A DNA stretch of 64,000 nt from Candidatus Avilachnospira avicola (GCA_018714245.1 DVNQ01000043.1:1-64000); one strand, 5' to 3'; positions 8,487 through 18,549 are shown, counted from the stretch's first letter. Numbers and translations are program-made. Notes: generated from the letters alone by a model not told the origin.

Positions 8487-9451
8487 ATTATATCCTCTCC
8501 GATATCCAGATGTCCTTCATGGCTGATCACATGCCCTGCGATCCGGTTTGCAAACTCTACGCAGTCCCTGACAGGCAGACCCTTATTGAATGCATGCATG
8601 AATGCAGCGTCAAAAGAATCTCCCGCCCCTACAGTGCTTACTACCCTGACAGGCGTAACGGGAACTGAGCTTATCTCTCCTCCCTCTGCGATGATCACTT
8701 CTCCTGACCCATTCCTGGCTATCACGGTGCGCCGGGTGCCGGCTTTCTTTTCATCCTTCCATCCCAAAGCCAGCTTTTCCGCACAATCCCTGAGATCCTC
8801 TCCTCCGGCTATAGGTCCGAACTCTTCCATGCCTGAGCCCATCACCACATCCGAAAGCTCAATGAAGCGGTCATAATAATACCTGCGTTTCTCATCCAGC
8901 CCATAGCTTTCTATCCTGGTATTCAGATCAAAAACAAAGAGTGAATCCGTCATCTTCTTCATCTTTTTTATGAACTGATATACCGCCTCCATGCTTGCAG
9001 GATCATTGTTCAGGGCCATACCTCCGGTAAAGAGGAGCGTGTCCATGGAAAAAAGCCTTTCAGAAAAGCTCTCCTCCGTAAATGTGGGATATCTGGATCC
9101 CGGCGGCACCCAGGAAAACATGGTCCGGTCTCCGGTCTCATCCAGTACCGCTATGCAGACCATGGCTCCATACTCTCCCAGAGGAGCATAGGACATATCC
9201 ACTCCGCAGGCCTCCATCTCCGCCCGAAGGAACTTCCCAAGGCTGTCTTCGCAAAGATCCGTAATGAACACGGGATCCGCACCCAGTTTTCCAAGCACCA
9301 TGGAAGTATTTCCCACGGTGCCTCCGGAACGCAGGGTCACACTCTGGCTCTTTATGTTTCCCTCTTTTATGGCAGAGATATTTTTCTTTGCTTCCCCATA
9401 GGGAATGATGAGATCAGCACAGAGATCTCCTATACAGACTATCCTTCTCAT
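8483..9451 (-). CDS. PfkB-family carbohydrate or nucleoside kinase
   Basis: A 322-residue ribokinase-superfamily kinase: N-terminal CIGDLCADLIIPYG, GGTVGNTSMVLGKLGA for substrate binding, and STVGAGDSFDAAF carrying the catalytic Asp. It overlaps the TrpF-like gene by four bases. It shares FDLNTR and TVIAR-like segments with the kinase at 41667-42653, which is also paired with a TrpF-like gene, so both belong to one paired subfamily. The substrate is unknown; the partner suggests a phosphorylated pentose derivative as product (inference). Confidence 0.85.
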   Translation of the reverse strand: MRRIVCIGDLCADLIIPYGEAKKNISAIKEGNIKSQSVTLRSGGTVGNTSMVLGKLGADPVFITDLCEDSLGKFLRAEMEACGVDMSYAPLGEYGAMVCIAVLDETGDRTMFSWVPPGSRYPTFTEESFSERLFSMDTLLFTGGMALNNDPASMEAVYQFIKKMKKMTDSLFVFDLNTRIESYGLDEKRRYYYDRFIELSDVVMGSGMEEFGPIAGGEDLRDCAEKLALGWKDEKKAGTRRTVIARNGSGEVIIAEGGEISSVPVTPVRVVSTVGAGDSFDAAFMHAFNKGLPVRDCVEFANRIAGHVISHEGHLDIGEDII

Positions 9452-10119
9452 ACTGTCTCTTTCGCTATCCTGCAGAATTCCCTGACTCTCTCGATATCCT
9501 TATGAAGGATGACTCCGTCCTTAACTACGCTGGTCTTTGTAAGGGAATCTACTCCATCGGGGTGAACTGCCTTTATGGCCTCAGCAACATTTTCAGGTCC
9601 CAGTCCGCCTGCAAGTATAACGGGGATATTTACCGCCTCCACTATGGCCCGGTCTATGCCCCAGTCATGGGTTATGCCTGCCGCTCCGACTCCGGGCACG
9701 GTCTTTGAAACGCTGTCAAGGATCAGAAGATCCGCATACTCTGCCTTCTTTTTTGCATCCTCTATGGCAGACTCATCCACTATGCCCACTGCCTCCATAA
9801 GTTTTACTTCCGGCATGCGCTTCTTAAGCTTTTCGCAAAACTCCGCACTGCCCTCAAAGTTGGCACAGAGGTGAAGTACATCGGGGCTGAGCCTTTCAGT
9901 CTGGCTAAGGATGTCCTCTTCATTGTCTGCAACCGAGATGAGCACCCTTACGGCCTTTCCTGAAAGGGCATCAAATATCCTCTTGGCTTCATCCTCATGG
10001 ATGGCACAGGGGAACTTGCCTCCCGGCACTCCCACGAGCACCCCCACTCTGTCAGCTCCTGCCTCCACACAGGCAAGAGCCTCCTCAACAGTCTGTATTG
10101 AATATATCTGTGTAAACAT
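9448..10119 (-). CDS. TrpF-like (phosphoribosylanthranilate isomerase-fold) protein
   Basis: A 223-residue TIM-barrel protein of the TrpF fold: AGADRVGVLVG near the N-terminus, DLLILDS in the middle, and the phosphate-binding ILAGGLGPENVAEAI plus GVDSLTKTS at the C-terminal end. It is not in a tryptophan operon. The N-terminal KICG motif carrying the general-acid Cys of true TrpF reads QIYSI here, so the chemistry or substrate probably differs. The homologue at 42646-43362 shares this change and also precedes a PfkB kinase. A role as Amadori-type isomerase of an N-phosphoriboside is inference. Good Shine-Dalgarno GGGAGG. Confidence 0.75.
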   Translation of the reverse strand: MFTQIYSIQTVEEALACVEAGADRVGVLVGVPGGKFPCAIHEDEAKRIFDALSGKAVRVLISVADNEEDILSQTERLSPDVLHLCANFEGSAEFCEKLKKRMPEVKLMEAVGIVDESAIEDAKKKAEYADLLILDSVSKTVPGVGAAGITHDWGIDRAIVEAVNIPVILAGGLGPENVAEAIKAVHPDGVDSLTKTSVVKDGVILHKDIERVREFCRIAKETV

Positions 10120-10155
10120 AAAATACCTCCCTTGTATTGTTTTTCCATTAGCCTA

Positions 10156-10164
10156 AGTATACCA
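10156..10164 (-). promoter_or_regulatory. Extended -10 promoter of the TrpF-like operon
   Basis: TGG-TATACT on the minus strand, 37 bases before the ATG at 10119. A clear -35 is not seen. Confidence 0.55.
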
Positions 10165-10236
10165 GCAAACATAAAATAATGATACAATAAAAACAACACT
10201 TTGGAACCTGCGGGCATAAAGCAGAAAGAGGCTATT

Positions 10237-11166
10237 ATGGAACAGATATTTGAAAAACTGAGGTCAGACTATGACGGTCTCTGGATAGACCTGCTCCGTG
10301 TCCCTGCTTCAGGGGACATAAAGGGCATCGTACAGATCTCCCATGGCATGACCGAGCATAAGGAACGCTATCTTGATTTCATGAGATACCTGTCTGAGCA
10401 TGGCTATGCCTCAGTCATCCATGATCACAGAGGGCATGGTGCAAGCATAAAGGATGAGGAGGATCTGGGATATTTTTATACGGATGATCCCTCTGCCATA
10501 ACAGAGGATCTCCATCAGGTCACCTCTTATATAAAAAAGATCTGGCCTGACAGACCTGTCATCCTTTTCGGGCACAGCATGGGCTCCCTTGTAGCCAGGG
10601 CCTACATAAAAAAGTATGATGAAGATATCTCCGGGCTGATACTCTGCGGACCTCCCACCAAAAATCCCGCTGCGGTCCCTGGCCTTGCCCTGCTTCGCAT
10701 ACTGGAGCGCATCCAGGGCGGAAAACATCGCGGCCGGCTGATAGATCATCTTACCTTCAGCCTCTATAATAAAGGCCATGATCAGAAAAACGGCTGGCTC
10801 TCCTCTGACAGAAAGTCAGTAACAGGCTATAATGAAGATCCTCTCTGCGGTTTCACATTTACAAATAACGGCTTTATAAATCTTTTCAGCCTCCTTAGGG
10901 ATGCCTATGTGAGCAAGGATTATGAGGTCAGAAATCCCTGGCTTCCGATCCTTCTTATTGCAGGTTCGGAAGATCCGGTTATCCAGAACAGGCGCAGGTT
11001 CGGAGAACTTAAATCCTTCCTTAAGGAGCTGGGCTATGCTGATGTACGCTCAAAGCTCTATCCGGAAAAACGGCATGAGCTTTTGAACGAGCTTGGAAAA
11101 GAAGAGGTCTATAAGGATGTCCTTCGTTTCTGTATCAAAGCATCAAAAAATGGGCAGGGCCGCTGA
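10237..11166 (+). CDS. Alpha/beta hydrolase, lysophospholipase/monoacylglycerol lipase type
   Basis: A 309-residue serine hydrolase on the plus strand. ISHGMTEHKERY is the oxyanion region, VIHDHRGHGAS is typical of monoacylglycerol lipase-like enzymes, FGHSMGSLVAR holds the nucleophile Ser, IAGSEDPV the catalytic Asp and EKRHELLNE the catalytic His. I chose the ATG at 10237, preceded by AGAGG, over a TTG 36 bases upstream with no site. There is no signal peptide, so it is probably cytoplasmic. It is the only plus-strand gene in the first 44 kb, transcribed divergently from the TrpF-like operon and convergently with glucokinase. Substrate not deducible. Confidence 0.9.
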   Translation: MEQIFEKLRSDYDGLWIDLLRVPASGDIKGIVQISHGMTEHKERYLDFMRYLSEHGYASVIHDHRGHGASIKDEEDLGYFYTDDPSAITEDLHQVTSYIKKIWPDRPVILFGHSMGSLVARAYIKKYDEDISGLILCGPPTKNPAAVPGLALLRILERIQGGKHRGRLIDHLTFSLYNKGHDQKNGWLSSDRKSVTGYNEDPLCGFTFTNNGFINLFSLLRDAYVSKDYEVRNPWLPILLIAGSEDPVIQNRRRFGELKSFLKELGYADVRSKLYPEKRHELLNELGKEEVYKDVLRFCIKASKNGQGR

Positions 11167-11176
11167 GGCCCTGCTC
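11145..11176 (-). terminator. Terminator of the V-ATPase-glucokinase operon
   Basis: A GC-rich hairpin (arms 11154-11161 and 11167-11174, extendable by two pairs, loop GCTGA) is followed on the minus strand by TTTTTT (11145-11150). It lies inside the last codons and stop of the convergent hydrolase gene, and probably also affects transcription from the plus strand. Confidence 0.75.
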
Positions 11177-11254
11177 ATTCAATAAAGTTAAGTATATCTT
11201 CTGCTCCGGTCCAATCTCCTGATACCCGAAGTATTTTATAGACTTATCCCCGGA

Positions 11255-12202
11255 TCAGTCCGGCATCACGAGCTTTGCAGCCCCGTATATGCCTGCATTG
11301 TTTCCAAGGGTAGCAAGTGTCACATCATACCTCTCGATGTCCACTATGCTCTGATAGCTCTTGAGTTTTTCCGCGATCATGTCCGTCAGGAAAGTCCCGG
11401 CCTTTGAGACTCCTCCGCCAATGACAAACACCTGTGGGTCTGTAGCAAGAGCGATATGAGACAGTATAAATGCCAGCCTGTCCATGGAATAGCTGAGTGA
11501 CTTAAGAGCCAGAGGATCCCCCTCCTTTGCAAGATCACACACATCCTTTGCCGTAAGTTCTTCCACCTCACGCATTTGGCTTTCGGAGGTATCATGTGCA
11601 AGCATCCTCTTAGCCACTCTGACGATACCTGTGGCCGAGGCATACTGTTCGAGGCATCCGTGTCCTCCGCAGTTGCACATCTCCTTTTCCTCATCGTCCA
11701 CACGCATATGGCCTATCTCTGCTCCGGCCCCGTGCATTCCGGAAATGATCCTTCCTTCATTTACTATGCCGCCGCCGACACCTGTGCCCAGGGTGACCAT
11801 GCATATGGAATCATGTCCCTTTCCGGCTCCCTGCCACATCTCACCAAGGGCTGCTACATTTGCATCATTTGCCACCTGCACAGGGATGCCTCCCATAAGA
11901 TCGCTCAGAAGCTTTGCAGGATAAATATCCTTTACCCCGAGATTTACGCAGACTTCCACATATCCGTCAGGCAGTACGGGACCCGGGATGCCCATTCCTG
12001 CTCCCAGCAGGTCCTCCATCTCCATGCCTTCCTTTTCATCCACATATTTCCTGAGCTCATCTGCAATATCCTTCATGAAAAGAAGGCCGTTTTCCCCTTT
12101 TCTGGTAGGTATCTCCCACTTGGATATAAGCGCCCCTTCCTCATCTATGATGCCCAGCTTGATGGTGGTCCCTCCGATGTCTATCCCCGCACAGTACTTC
12201 AT
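11255..12202 (-). CDS. glcK: ROK-family glucokinase
   Basis: A 315-residue ROK kinase expected to phosphorylate glucose to glucose 6-phosphate with ATP. The N-terminal phosphate loop GIDIGGTTIKLG, the substrate loop GAGAEIGHMRVD, and the zinc motif CNCGGHGCLEQYAS (Cys-x-Cys-Gly-x2-Gly-Cys) are intact, and there is no HTH domain. I start it at the ATG at 12202, seven bases after GGAG; the ATG at 12208 would be too close to the ribosome site. It is the last gene of the long V-ATPase transcription unit, 12 bases behind the DUF5711 gene. Confidence 0.92.
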   Translation of the reverse strand: MKYCAGIDIGGTTIKLGIIDEEGALISKWEIPTRKGENGLLFMKDIADELRKYVDEKEGMEMEDLLGAGMGIPGPVLPDGYVEVCVNLGVKDIYPAKLLSDLMGGIPVQVANDANVAALGEMWQGAGKGHDSICMVTLGTGVGGGIVNEGRIISGMHGAGAEIGHMRVDDEEKEMCNCGGHGCLEQYASATGIVRVAKRMLAHDTSESQMREVEELTAKDVCDLAKEGDPLALKSLSYSMDRLAFILSHIALATDPQVFVIGGGVSKAGTFLTDMIAEKLKSYQSIVDIERYDVTLATLGNNAGIYGAAKLVMPD

Positions 12203-12214
12203 ACCCATTCTCCT

Positions 12215-13450
12215 TTACTGCAGATTTATGCCTATATGATCATTGCCGCTTACGATCGTGTATGAAGATGGAAGATTTCCCTTCATAACTTTCGATATGC
12301 GGAATTCGTCCGTGGTGATGTGAGCCTTTTCCCTTCCGCTCTTTGTAAAGATCAGAAGCTCAGAATCATTGAAGATATATATCTCATTGCCCGAAATGTC
12401 AAATCCGGTATACTGCATGTCGAAAGAGGCATCACCTGCCACTCCTCCGTCCGCATTGAAAATCATTAATCTGTAGGGCCTCTCCCCATTCTGCTCTTCC
12501 ACTATGACAGCCACATACTTCTCCGAGCATGCCACCGATCTTATCTCATCATCCAGGTCCGCTCTTGCGATGACCTCAGGGCTAGTAAGTACCCTGGTAG
12601 AAAAGAATACTATGCCTCCGTCAAAAAATGCCTGGGAATACTCATCCGAGGAAAAGTTTACCTTTCCCACATAGCTTCCGGCAAATTCATCGGAAAACCC
12701 TCCCACTATACGTCTGGCATCAGCATTCTGCCCTATATCGTCAAAGTTCCTGAATATGACCTGGCTCTTTACGGAACTTCCGTCTATGCTCACGTAAGCC
12801 GTTATAAGCTGGCTTCCGTCAGGAGAAGCGGAAATACAGAGCGGATATCCGTCACCTGTTATCAGGGATTTTACCGTAAGATCTATGGCAGACCCATCGG
12901 CTCTGTAGGCATTTATATATTCAGCACTGCCATCCGTACTCACCGTATAGACCACGCCTTCACTGGAAATAGCAGCAGTTATAAGGGGCATCGAAGTGTT
13001 GAATGAGCCTGTATTTTCACTGTCATCGAAAATATATGCACTTGTGCCGCCAATATCGCATATAACCGAATAATTTCCGTTTACAAAAGCCCTGGGAGCG
13101 TCCATCTGATAGCTTCTCTCCCATACTGCATCTCCATTTCGGTCAGAGTAGGAAGCCCCATCCTTGGAATAATTTATGACTCCTTCAGAAAACAGCTCAT
13201 AACCCTTAAAGGTGGTACTTTCCCCTCTTTCTCCTGCCGCAGGCTTTTCCCAGCTTATCACATAGTCCGTCATATGTCTGGTACTGAAATAGAGCCATCC
13301 CCCTGCTGCCGCACAAAAAAGTAACAGAAGGCACAGGACCGCGGCCCTGAACCTCCGCGGCTTTCCCGTGCTTTCCGTCTCCATGTTATTTTCTTCAGTA
13401 TGAAACCTTTGCCTCTGTATCTTATTATGTCTGTCCCGGCGATCAGTCAA
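12215..13450 (-). CDS. DUF5711-like membrane-anchored beta-propeller protein
   Basis: A 411-residue protein with a basic N-terminus, one transmembrane helix (about 36-55) and a long extracytoplasmic part rich in repeated beta-strand units (for example VICDIGGTSAYIFD, YTGFDISGNEIYIFND), consistent with the DUF5711 family seen in Clostridia. The function of the family is unknown. The TTG at 13450 has AAGGAG eight bases upstream and overlaps the nucleotidyltransferase end; the alternative ATG at 13384 lacks a good site. It sits between a sugar-nucleotide-type transferase and glucokinase in the V-ATPase operon. Start uncertain. Confidence 0.75.
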   Translation of the reverse strand: MTDRRDRHNKIQRQRFHTEENNMETESTGKPRRFRAAVLCLLLLFCAAAGGWLYFSTRHMTDYVISWEKPAAGERGESTTFKGYELFSEGVINYSKDGASYSDRNGDAVWERSYQMDAPRAFVNGNYSVICDIGGTSAYIFDDSENTGSFNTSMPLITAAISSEGVVYTVSTDGSAEYINAYRADGSAIDLTVKSLITGDGYPLCISASPDGSQLITAYVSIDGSSVKSQVIFRNFDDIGQNADARRIVGGFSDEFAGSYVGKVNFSSDEYSQAFFDGGIVFFSTRVLTSPEVIARADLDDEIRSVACSEKYVAVIVEEQNGERPYRLMIFNADGGVAGDASFDMQYTGFDISGNEIYIFNDSELLIFTKSGREKAHITTDEFRISKVMKGNLPSSYTIVSGNDHIGINLQ

Positions 13451-14369
13451 ATAACTTCTCCTTATATATGCCTTCTTCCGTCATCCTTCTCATGGCAGAC
13501 TCCACATATGCCCTGTCTTCCGCATATGTCACTCCGTACCATTTTCCGGAGGTCTCCAGGAGCCTTACCCGGCCCTTCCCTGCCTTTATCAGGCTGTCTA
13601 TCTCCTTTGGCAGGAGGTATTCAGCCTTGAGGCTGTTTTCGGATATCCCGTCAAGGAACCTGGGAAATCCTTCCTCGAGGACATCAAGTATCCCCCTGGG
13701 AAGTCCCCACATATTCATCGATACCCGGTCTTCGGCTGAAAGCGGTACTTCATTTCCATCCTTGTCAAGTCCGGATATCCTGCCGTCCCTTTCAGCTATC
13801 TCATAAGTCTCGGTCACCGAGATAAGCTCCCCAGAGCCTTCCTTGGTCCTGCAGACCCCTCTCGTGACCGTCCCGTTATCGCTCAATGTATTTCCCAGTA
13901 TAAAGCCTGCCATGCACATGTCAAGAACATCTGCATTCTCATCCATCTCATTTACGAGATAATCATGGACTATTTTGAAGCCGTCAGCCCCATAGAAGTC
14001 ATCGGCATTTATAACAAGGAAAGGACAGTCGATCAGATCCTTTGCGCAGAGTACGGCCTGTGCAGTCCCCCAGGGCTTGGTCCTTCCTTCGGGGAGACTG
14101 TAGCCCTCCGGAAGATCATTTATATCCTGGTAGGCATACTGCACCTTCACATGCTTCTCGATACGGTCTCCTATCACAGCCCGGAATTCATCCTCTATAT
14201 CCTTTCTTATTATGAAGATGACCTTGTTGAAACCTGCATTGATCGCATCATGGATACTGTACTCCATGATTATCTCTCCCGAAGGTCCTACCTTGGCAAG
14301 CTGCTTTATGCCCTTTCCATATCTGGACCCTATACCGGCAGCCATGATCACAAGCGCTGTCTCTTTCAT
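13443..14369 (-). CDS. Sugar-phosphate nucleotidyltransferase-like protein
   Basis: A 308-residue NTP-transferase fold protein. The N-terminal nucleotide-binding signature is MAAGIGSRYG followed by IKQL, with PWGTAQAV and INADDFYGAD further on, the latter providing metal-binding Asp residues. These resemble RmlA/GlmU-type nucleotidyltransferases, which join an NTP to a sugar 1-phosphate. The C-terminal half shows no hexapeptide acyltransferase repeats. No sugar biosynthesis genes are next to it except glucokinase two genes downstream. It begins eight bases after the V-ATPase D stop, so it is in that operon. The sugar is unknown. Confidence 0.8.
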   Translation of the reverse strand: MKETALVIMAAGIGSRYGKGIKQLAKVGPSGEIIMEYSIHDAINAGFNKVIFIIRKDIEDEFRAVIGDRIEKHVKVQYAYQDINDLPEGYSLPEGRTKPWGTAQAVLCAKDLIDCPFLVINADDFYGADGFKIVHDYLVNEMDENADVLDMCMAGFILGNTLSDNGTVTRGVCRTKEGSGELISVTETYEIAERDGRISGLDKDGNEVPLSAEDRVSMNMWGLPRGILDVLEEGFPRFLDGISENSLKAEYLLPKEIDSLIKAGKGRVRLLETSGKWYGVTYAEDRAYVESAMRRMTEEGIYKEKLFD

Positions 14370-14376
14370 GATTCCT

Positions 14377-15045
14377 TTACTCCATTTCCATTTTTTCTTT
14401 ATAATGATGTGCCGTTTCCAGCATCATGTCCTTGACCTTCATGAGCCTTACCTGGGAGCTCCTCTCATTTTCGTCAAGCTTCATGCTTATATATCTGATG
14501 CTTTCTTCAGTCTCAGGTATCATCACATGTTCCAGGGCATTGACCCGCCTTCTGGTTTTCTCTATCTCAGCCGCAAGGAGCTGGCAGGCCTTTTCACATT
14601 CCGCAAGCCGAAGCATGTCAGGCAGGATATCGGCAATGCTTTTTACCGCACTGTCCAGATCCGAGGATGTAAATGCATATCCATAGGGATATATGTCATT
14701 TTCATCCTGGGTCCTCGTCCTGAAGCTGAATGAGGGGACATCCACTGACATGATGTTTCTAACCTCGGTTTCCAGGCTCACCTCCTGCTTGGGAGCCATC
14801 AGTGCCACATTCAGGGATTCCCTGCTCATGGATGCCCTTGCAAGCACAAAATTCCTGTTGCAGTCCTTTATCCCTTTTTCCACCTTTTCCCTGAGTTCCC
14901 GATTTTCTCTTACAAGTATCAGAAACTGCCTCATGAGCTCATCCCGCTTGTCTTTAAGGAGCTTATGGCCCCTCCTCGCGGTAACGAGCTTTTTTTTGAG
15001 CCGGCTAAGTTCCATCCTTGTGGGGTTCTGTTGTGTCTTTGCCAT
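14377..15045 (-). CDS. ntpD: V-type ATPase subunit D
   Basis: The 222-residue central-stalk (rotor shaft) subunit. The N-terminal PTRMELSRLKKKLVTARRGHKLLKDKRDEL is cut short here to its key pattern: PTRMEL, then LKKKL, then GHKLLKDKRDEL, all typical of subunit D. Coiled-coil helices at both ends form the shaft, with a C-terminal helix containing RRVNALEHVMIPE that is near invariant in the family. It is the last structural gene in the order G-I-K-E-C-F-A-B-D, 17 bases after subunit B. Confidence 0.95.
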   Translation of the reverse strand: MAKTQQNPTRMELSRLKKKLVTARRGHKLLKDKRDELMRQFLILVRENRELREKVEKGIKDCNRNFVLARASMSRESLNVALMAPKQEVSLETEVRNIMSVDVPSFSFRTRTQDENDIYPYGYAFTSSDLDSAVKSIADILPDMLRLAECEKACQLLAAEIEKTRRRVNALEHVMIPETEESIRYISMKLDENERSSQVRLMKVKDMMLETAHHYKEKMEME

Positions 15046-15062
15046 GTCCCTACCCCTGTACG

Positions 15063-16442
15063 TCAGCCATCGTACGGCCTGTAATATTTTTCGATATATT
15101 CATCCTTTATTCGTTTGAGCTCAGACTTCGGCAGTATGCCAAGGAGCTTCCATCCTATGTCCAGGGTCTCTTCTATGCTTCTGTCAGTATTATAGCCCTG
15201 GGAGACATACTGCTTTTCAAATTCATCGGCAAATTTTGCATACAGCCGGTCCATATCAGTAAGCGCTGCCTCTCCAAGCACCACGCTCAGCTCCTTTGCA
15301 TCCTTGCCTCGTGCATAGGCGGAAAAAAGCTGGTTCATGGTATCCGCATGATCTTCCCTGGTCTTGCCCTTTCCTATACCCTTGTCCTTGAGCCTGCTGA
15401 GAGATGGCAGCACGTCTATGGGAGGAGCTATGGATTTACGATAAAGCTCTCTTGAAAGGATTATCTGCCCTTCTGTTATATACCCCGTAAGATCCGGGAT
15501 CGGATGGGTCTTGTCATCCTCCGGCATGGTAAGTATGGGCATCATGGTTATGGAGCCCTTATGTCCTTTCTGTCTTCCAGCACGCTCATAAATGGAAGCA
15601 AGCTCGGTGTACATATATCCGGGATAACCTCGTCTTCCCGGTACTTCCTTACGGGCAGCCGATATCTCTCTCAGCGAATCCGCAAAGTTGGTTATATCAG
15701 TCAGTATGACCAGTACATGCATGTCCTTTTCAAAGGCAAGGTACTCTGCCGCGGTAAGGGCTATCTTGGGAGTTGAAACCCTTTCCACCGCCGGGTCATT
15801 TGCCAGATTCAGAAACAGCACGGCCCTGTCTATGGCTCCTGTCTCACTGAAGGATCTCATGAAGAAATCCGCTTCCTCAAAGGTTATGCCCATGGCCGCA
15901 AAAACCACGGCAAAGCTCTTGTCTGAGCCCCGGACCTTTGCCTGTCTGGCGATCTGGGCAGCCAGGTTGGCATGGGGAAGTCCTGAACAGGAGAAGATGG
16001 GCAGCTTCTGTCCCCTTACAAGGGTATTGAGCCCGTCTATGGCAGAAACTCCGGTCTGGATGAACTCCTCCGGATAGTTCCTCGCCGCAGGATTCATGGG
16101 CGTTCCGTTTATGTCCATGCGCTTTTCAGGAAGTATCTCAGGGCCTCCGTCTATCGGCCTTCCCAATCCGTCAAACATTCGTCCGAGCATATCCTCCGAC
16201 ACTCCAAGCTCCATGCTGTGTCCGAGAAAACGGACCTTTGAAGAGCTCAGATTTATCCCTGCCGAAGCCTCAAAAAGCTGGACCAGGGCATTGCCCTCAT
16301 CTATCTCAAGGACCTTGCAGCGGCGTCTGGTACCGTCGGAAAGCTCGATCTCCCCAAGCTCATTATAGGCGACGCCTTCCACTCCACGGATGAGCATAAG
16401 GGGGCCGGCTATCTCCTGTATGGTCTTATAATCTCTGGACAT
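15063..16442 (-). CDS. ntpB: V-type ATPase subunit B
   Basis: The 459-residue non-catalytic nucleotide-site subunit of the A3B3 head. It has the N-terminal beta-barrel, the [19 protein letters not shown] region replacing a canonical P-loop, [21 protein letters not shown], and the conserved [30 protein letters not shown] stretch (shown here only by its parts [12 protein letters not shown] and [11 protein letters not shown]). Length is normal. It starts one base after the A stop, so A and B are translationally coupled. Confidence 0.97.
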   Translation of the reverse strand: MSRDYKTIQEIAGPLMLIRGVEGVAYNELGEIELSDGTRRRCKVLEIDEGNALVQLFEASAGINLSSSKVRFLGHSMELGVSEDMLGRMFDGLGRPIDGGPEILPEKRMDINGTPMNPAARNYPEEFIQTGVSAIDGLNTLVRGQKLPIFSCSGLPHANLAAQIARQAKVRGSDKSFAVVFAAMGITFEEADFFMRSFSETGAIDRAVLFLNLANDPAVERVSTPKIALTAAEYLAFEKDMHVLVILTDITNFADSLREISAARKEVPGRRGYPGYMYTELASIYERAGRQKGHKGSITMMPILTMPEDDKTHPIPDLTGYITEGQIILSRELYRKSIAPPIDVLPSLSRLKDKGIGKGKTREDHADTMNQLFSAYARGKDAKELSVVLGEAALTDMDRLYAKFADEFEKQYVSQGYNTDRSIEETLDIGWKLLGILPKSELKRIKDEYIEKYYRPYDG

Positions 16443-16443
16443 A

Positions 16444-18216
16444 TCAGAAGTCCTCCCTTCTGCTTACCGCCTTTTTACATTCCTCGGAGATCCGGGTCTC
16501 GATGGTCTCAAATTCCGCCTCCGTCTCATCTTCCTTTACATATTTGAAACGGCCTATGGCCTCCCTGCAGGGAAGTGCCACAAGATCATTTACGCTGGCG
16601 CCCTGGGCAAGGGCCTTGTTGGACGCATCGTAAAGATCCAGTATGGCCTGCATCATAAAGCGCTGCTTCTGAAGGGAGGTATATGTATCCGTATCATCAA
16701 AGGCATTCTGATGGAGATAATCCTCCCTTATGGATCTGGCGGTTTCAAGCTTGAGGCGGTCCTGGGCTGAAACCGCATCCATGCCCACAAGCTTTACTAT
16801 CTCCTCCAGCTCTGCCTCCTCCTGGAGGAGCCTCATGATCCTCTGCCGAAGCTCTGACCAGCCGGGATCCACATTTTCATTGAAATATTCCTCCATGCCG
16901 TCAAGATAGAGGGAATATGAATTAAGCCAGTTTATCGCAGGGAAATGTCTCTTATATGCCAGCGAGGAATCCAATGACCAGAAGACCTTGACTATCCTAA
17001 GTGTAGCCTGGGTCACCGGCTCGGAGATATCTCCGCCTGCAGGAGACACGGCTCCGATGACCGAAAGCGCACCTTCACGGTCATCGCTTCCAAGGGTCAC
17101 CACCCGTCCGGCTCTCTCATAAAACTGAGCCAGCCTGGATCCCAGATATGCAGGATAGCCCTCCTCTCCGGGCATCTCCTCAAGACGTCCGGACATCTCC
17201 CTTAAGGCCTCTGCCCATCTGGAGGTGGAATCCGCCATCAGGGCTACGGAATATCCCATGTCCCTGAAATACTCAGCTATCGTAATCCCAGTATATATGG
17301 ATGCCTCTCTGGCTGCCACCGGCATGTCAGAGGTGTTGGCTATGAGTACGGTCCTCTCCATCAGGGTCCTGCCGGTCTTGGGATCCCTGAGCTCGGGAAA
17401 TTCATTAAGAACATCCGTCATCTCGTTTCCCCGTTCTCCGCATCCTATATATACCACTATATCAGCGTCTGCCCATTTTGCAAGCTGATGCTGTACAACC
17501 GTCTTGCCTGATCCAAAGGGGCCTGGCACTGAAGCCACGCCTCCCTTCGCTATGGGAAACAGGGTGTCTATCACTCTCTGACCGGTAACTAGGGGTGCAT
17601 CCGGCGTAAGCTTTTTCTTATACGGCCTTCCGCGCCTTACTGGCCAGCGCTGCATAAGGGAAAGCCCTGTTTCTCCCTTGTCGGTGATCAGTGTGCCCAC
17701 ATCCTCTGTGACCGTATAGTCCCCTTCATTTATGCTCTTTATGCGCCCCTTTACGCCATAGGGGACCATGATCTGGTGAAGGACAGCCTCCGTCTCCTGG
17801 ACGGTGCCGATGATGTCTCCGCTCTCCACCTCATCCCCCACAGCCTTAAGGGGAGTAAAATGCCATTTTTTGTCTCTGTCAAGGGCTGCTGCCTCTACTC
17901 CCCTTTTCAGAAGATTGGATCCGGTAAGCTCAAGTATCTTGTCGAGCGGCCTCTGTATGCCGTCATATATGCTGCTTATGAGTCCCGGCCCAAGCTCCAC
18001 CGACATGGGCACGCCGGTAGATTCCACAGGCGCTCCCGGAGCAAGTCCCGAGGTCTCCTCATACACCTGTATGGATGCCTCATCTCCGTGCATCTCTATG
18101 ATTTCTCCGGTGAGATGGTCCTCAGAGACCTTCACCATGTCAGACATGTTTGCATCTCTCATGCCCTTGGCTATGATCAGAGGGCCTGCAACCTTTTTAA
18201 TAACTCCACTGCTCAT
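16444..18216 (-). CDS. ntpA: V-type ATPase catalytic subunit A
   Basis: The 590-residue catalytic subunit. The P-loop GPFGSGKT is at residues 232-239; the bulge domain unique to V/A-type A subunits lies between about 110 and 190; [13 protein letters not shown], the Walker-B-like [16 protein letters not shown] and [21 protein letters not shown] are intact. The enzyme couples ATP hydrolysis or synthesis in the cytoplasm to ion movement through the K ring. ATG start at 18216, twelve bases after subunit F. Confidence 0.98.
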   Translation of the reverse strand: MSSGVIKKVAGPLIIAKGMRDANMSDMVKVSEDHLTGEIIEMHGDEASIQVYEETSGLAPGAPVESTGVPMSVELGPGLISSIYDGIQRPLDKILELTGSNLLKRGVEAAALDRDKKWHFTPLKAVGDEVESGDIIGTVQETEAVLHQIMVPYGVKGRIKSINEGDYTVTEDVGTLITDKGETGLSLMQRWPVRRGRPYKKKLTPDAPLVTGQRVIDTLFPIAKGGVASVPGPFGSGKTVVQHQLAKWADADIVVYIGCGERGNEMTDVLNEFPELRDPKTGRTLMERTVLIANTSDMPVAAREASIYTGITIAEYFRDMGYSVALMADSTSRWAEALREMSGRLEEMPGEEGYPAYLGSRLAQFYERAGRVVTLGSDDREGALSVIGAVSPAGGDISEPVTQATLRIVKVFWSLDSSLAYKRHFPAINWLNSYSLYLDGMEEYFNENVDPGWSELRQRIMRLLQEEAELEEIVKLVGMDAVSAQDRLKLETARSIREDYLHQNAFDDTDTYTSLQKQRFMMQAILDLYDASNKALAQGASVNDLVALPCREAIGRFKYVKEDETEAEFETIETRISEECKKAVSRREDF

Positions 18217-18228
18217 TTTTCCTCGTCC

Positions 18229-18549
18229 TTATCCTTCACCGAATATTATGTCGGAGCCTATGGCACGCTCCACGGATCTCTTTACGGATCTGAGCCCGTT
18301 TCCTGTATTGCCCGAAACTCCCGGTATCAGTATGATCGCAGGCAGAGGCCTGTCCGCATATCTGGAAATGTCCCTGTCTATCTTTTCCGCCAGCCCTTCA
18401 GTTATGTAAATGACTGCATAATCCTCTGAGACCAGTTCCTTAAGCTTCGCCGAAGCCTCCTCGGCTCCTTCCACCTCCACGGGCTCAAGTCCTACGGCAG
18501 CAAAACCATAAATGCTGTCCCGATCGCCCATGACCGCTATCTTATACAT
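18229..18549 (-). CDS. ntpG: V-type ATPase subunit F
   Basis: The 106-residue central-stalk subunit with the Rossmann-like start MYKIAVMGDRDSIYGFAAVG and the DYAVIYITEGLAEKI strand that define subunit F (NtpG). I chose ATG 18549, giving the family's usual N-terminus; a GTG three codons upstream is in frame but too near the AAGGA. It overlaps the end of subunit C by eight bases. In the enterococcal naming this position is ntpG. Confidence 0.9.
   Translation of the reverse strand: MYKIAVMGDRDSIYGFAAVGLEPVEVEGAEEASAKLKELVSEDYAVIYITEGLAEKIDRDISRYADRPLPAIILIPGVSGNTGNGLRSVKRSVERAIGSDIIFGEG

Noticed and set aside
9448-10119. True phosphoribosylanthranilate isomerase for tryptophan synthesis
   Set aside because: No other trp genes are nearby, the KICG Cys is missing, and the partner is a PfkB kinase.
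11576-12265. Plus-strand frame of 229 codons opposite glucokinase
   Set aside because: Shadow of the conserved glcK frame; no motif or ribosome site.
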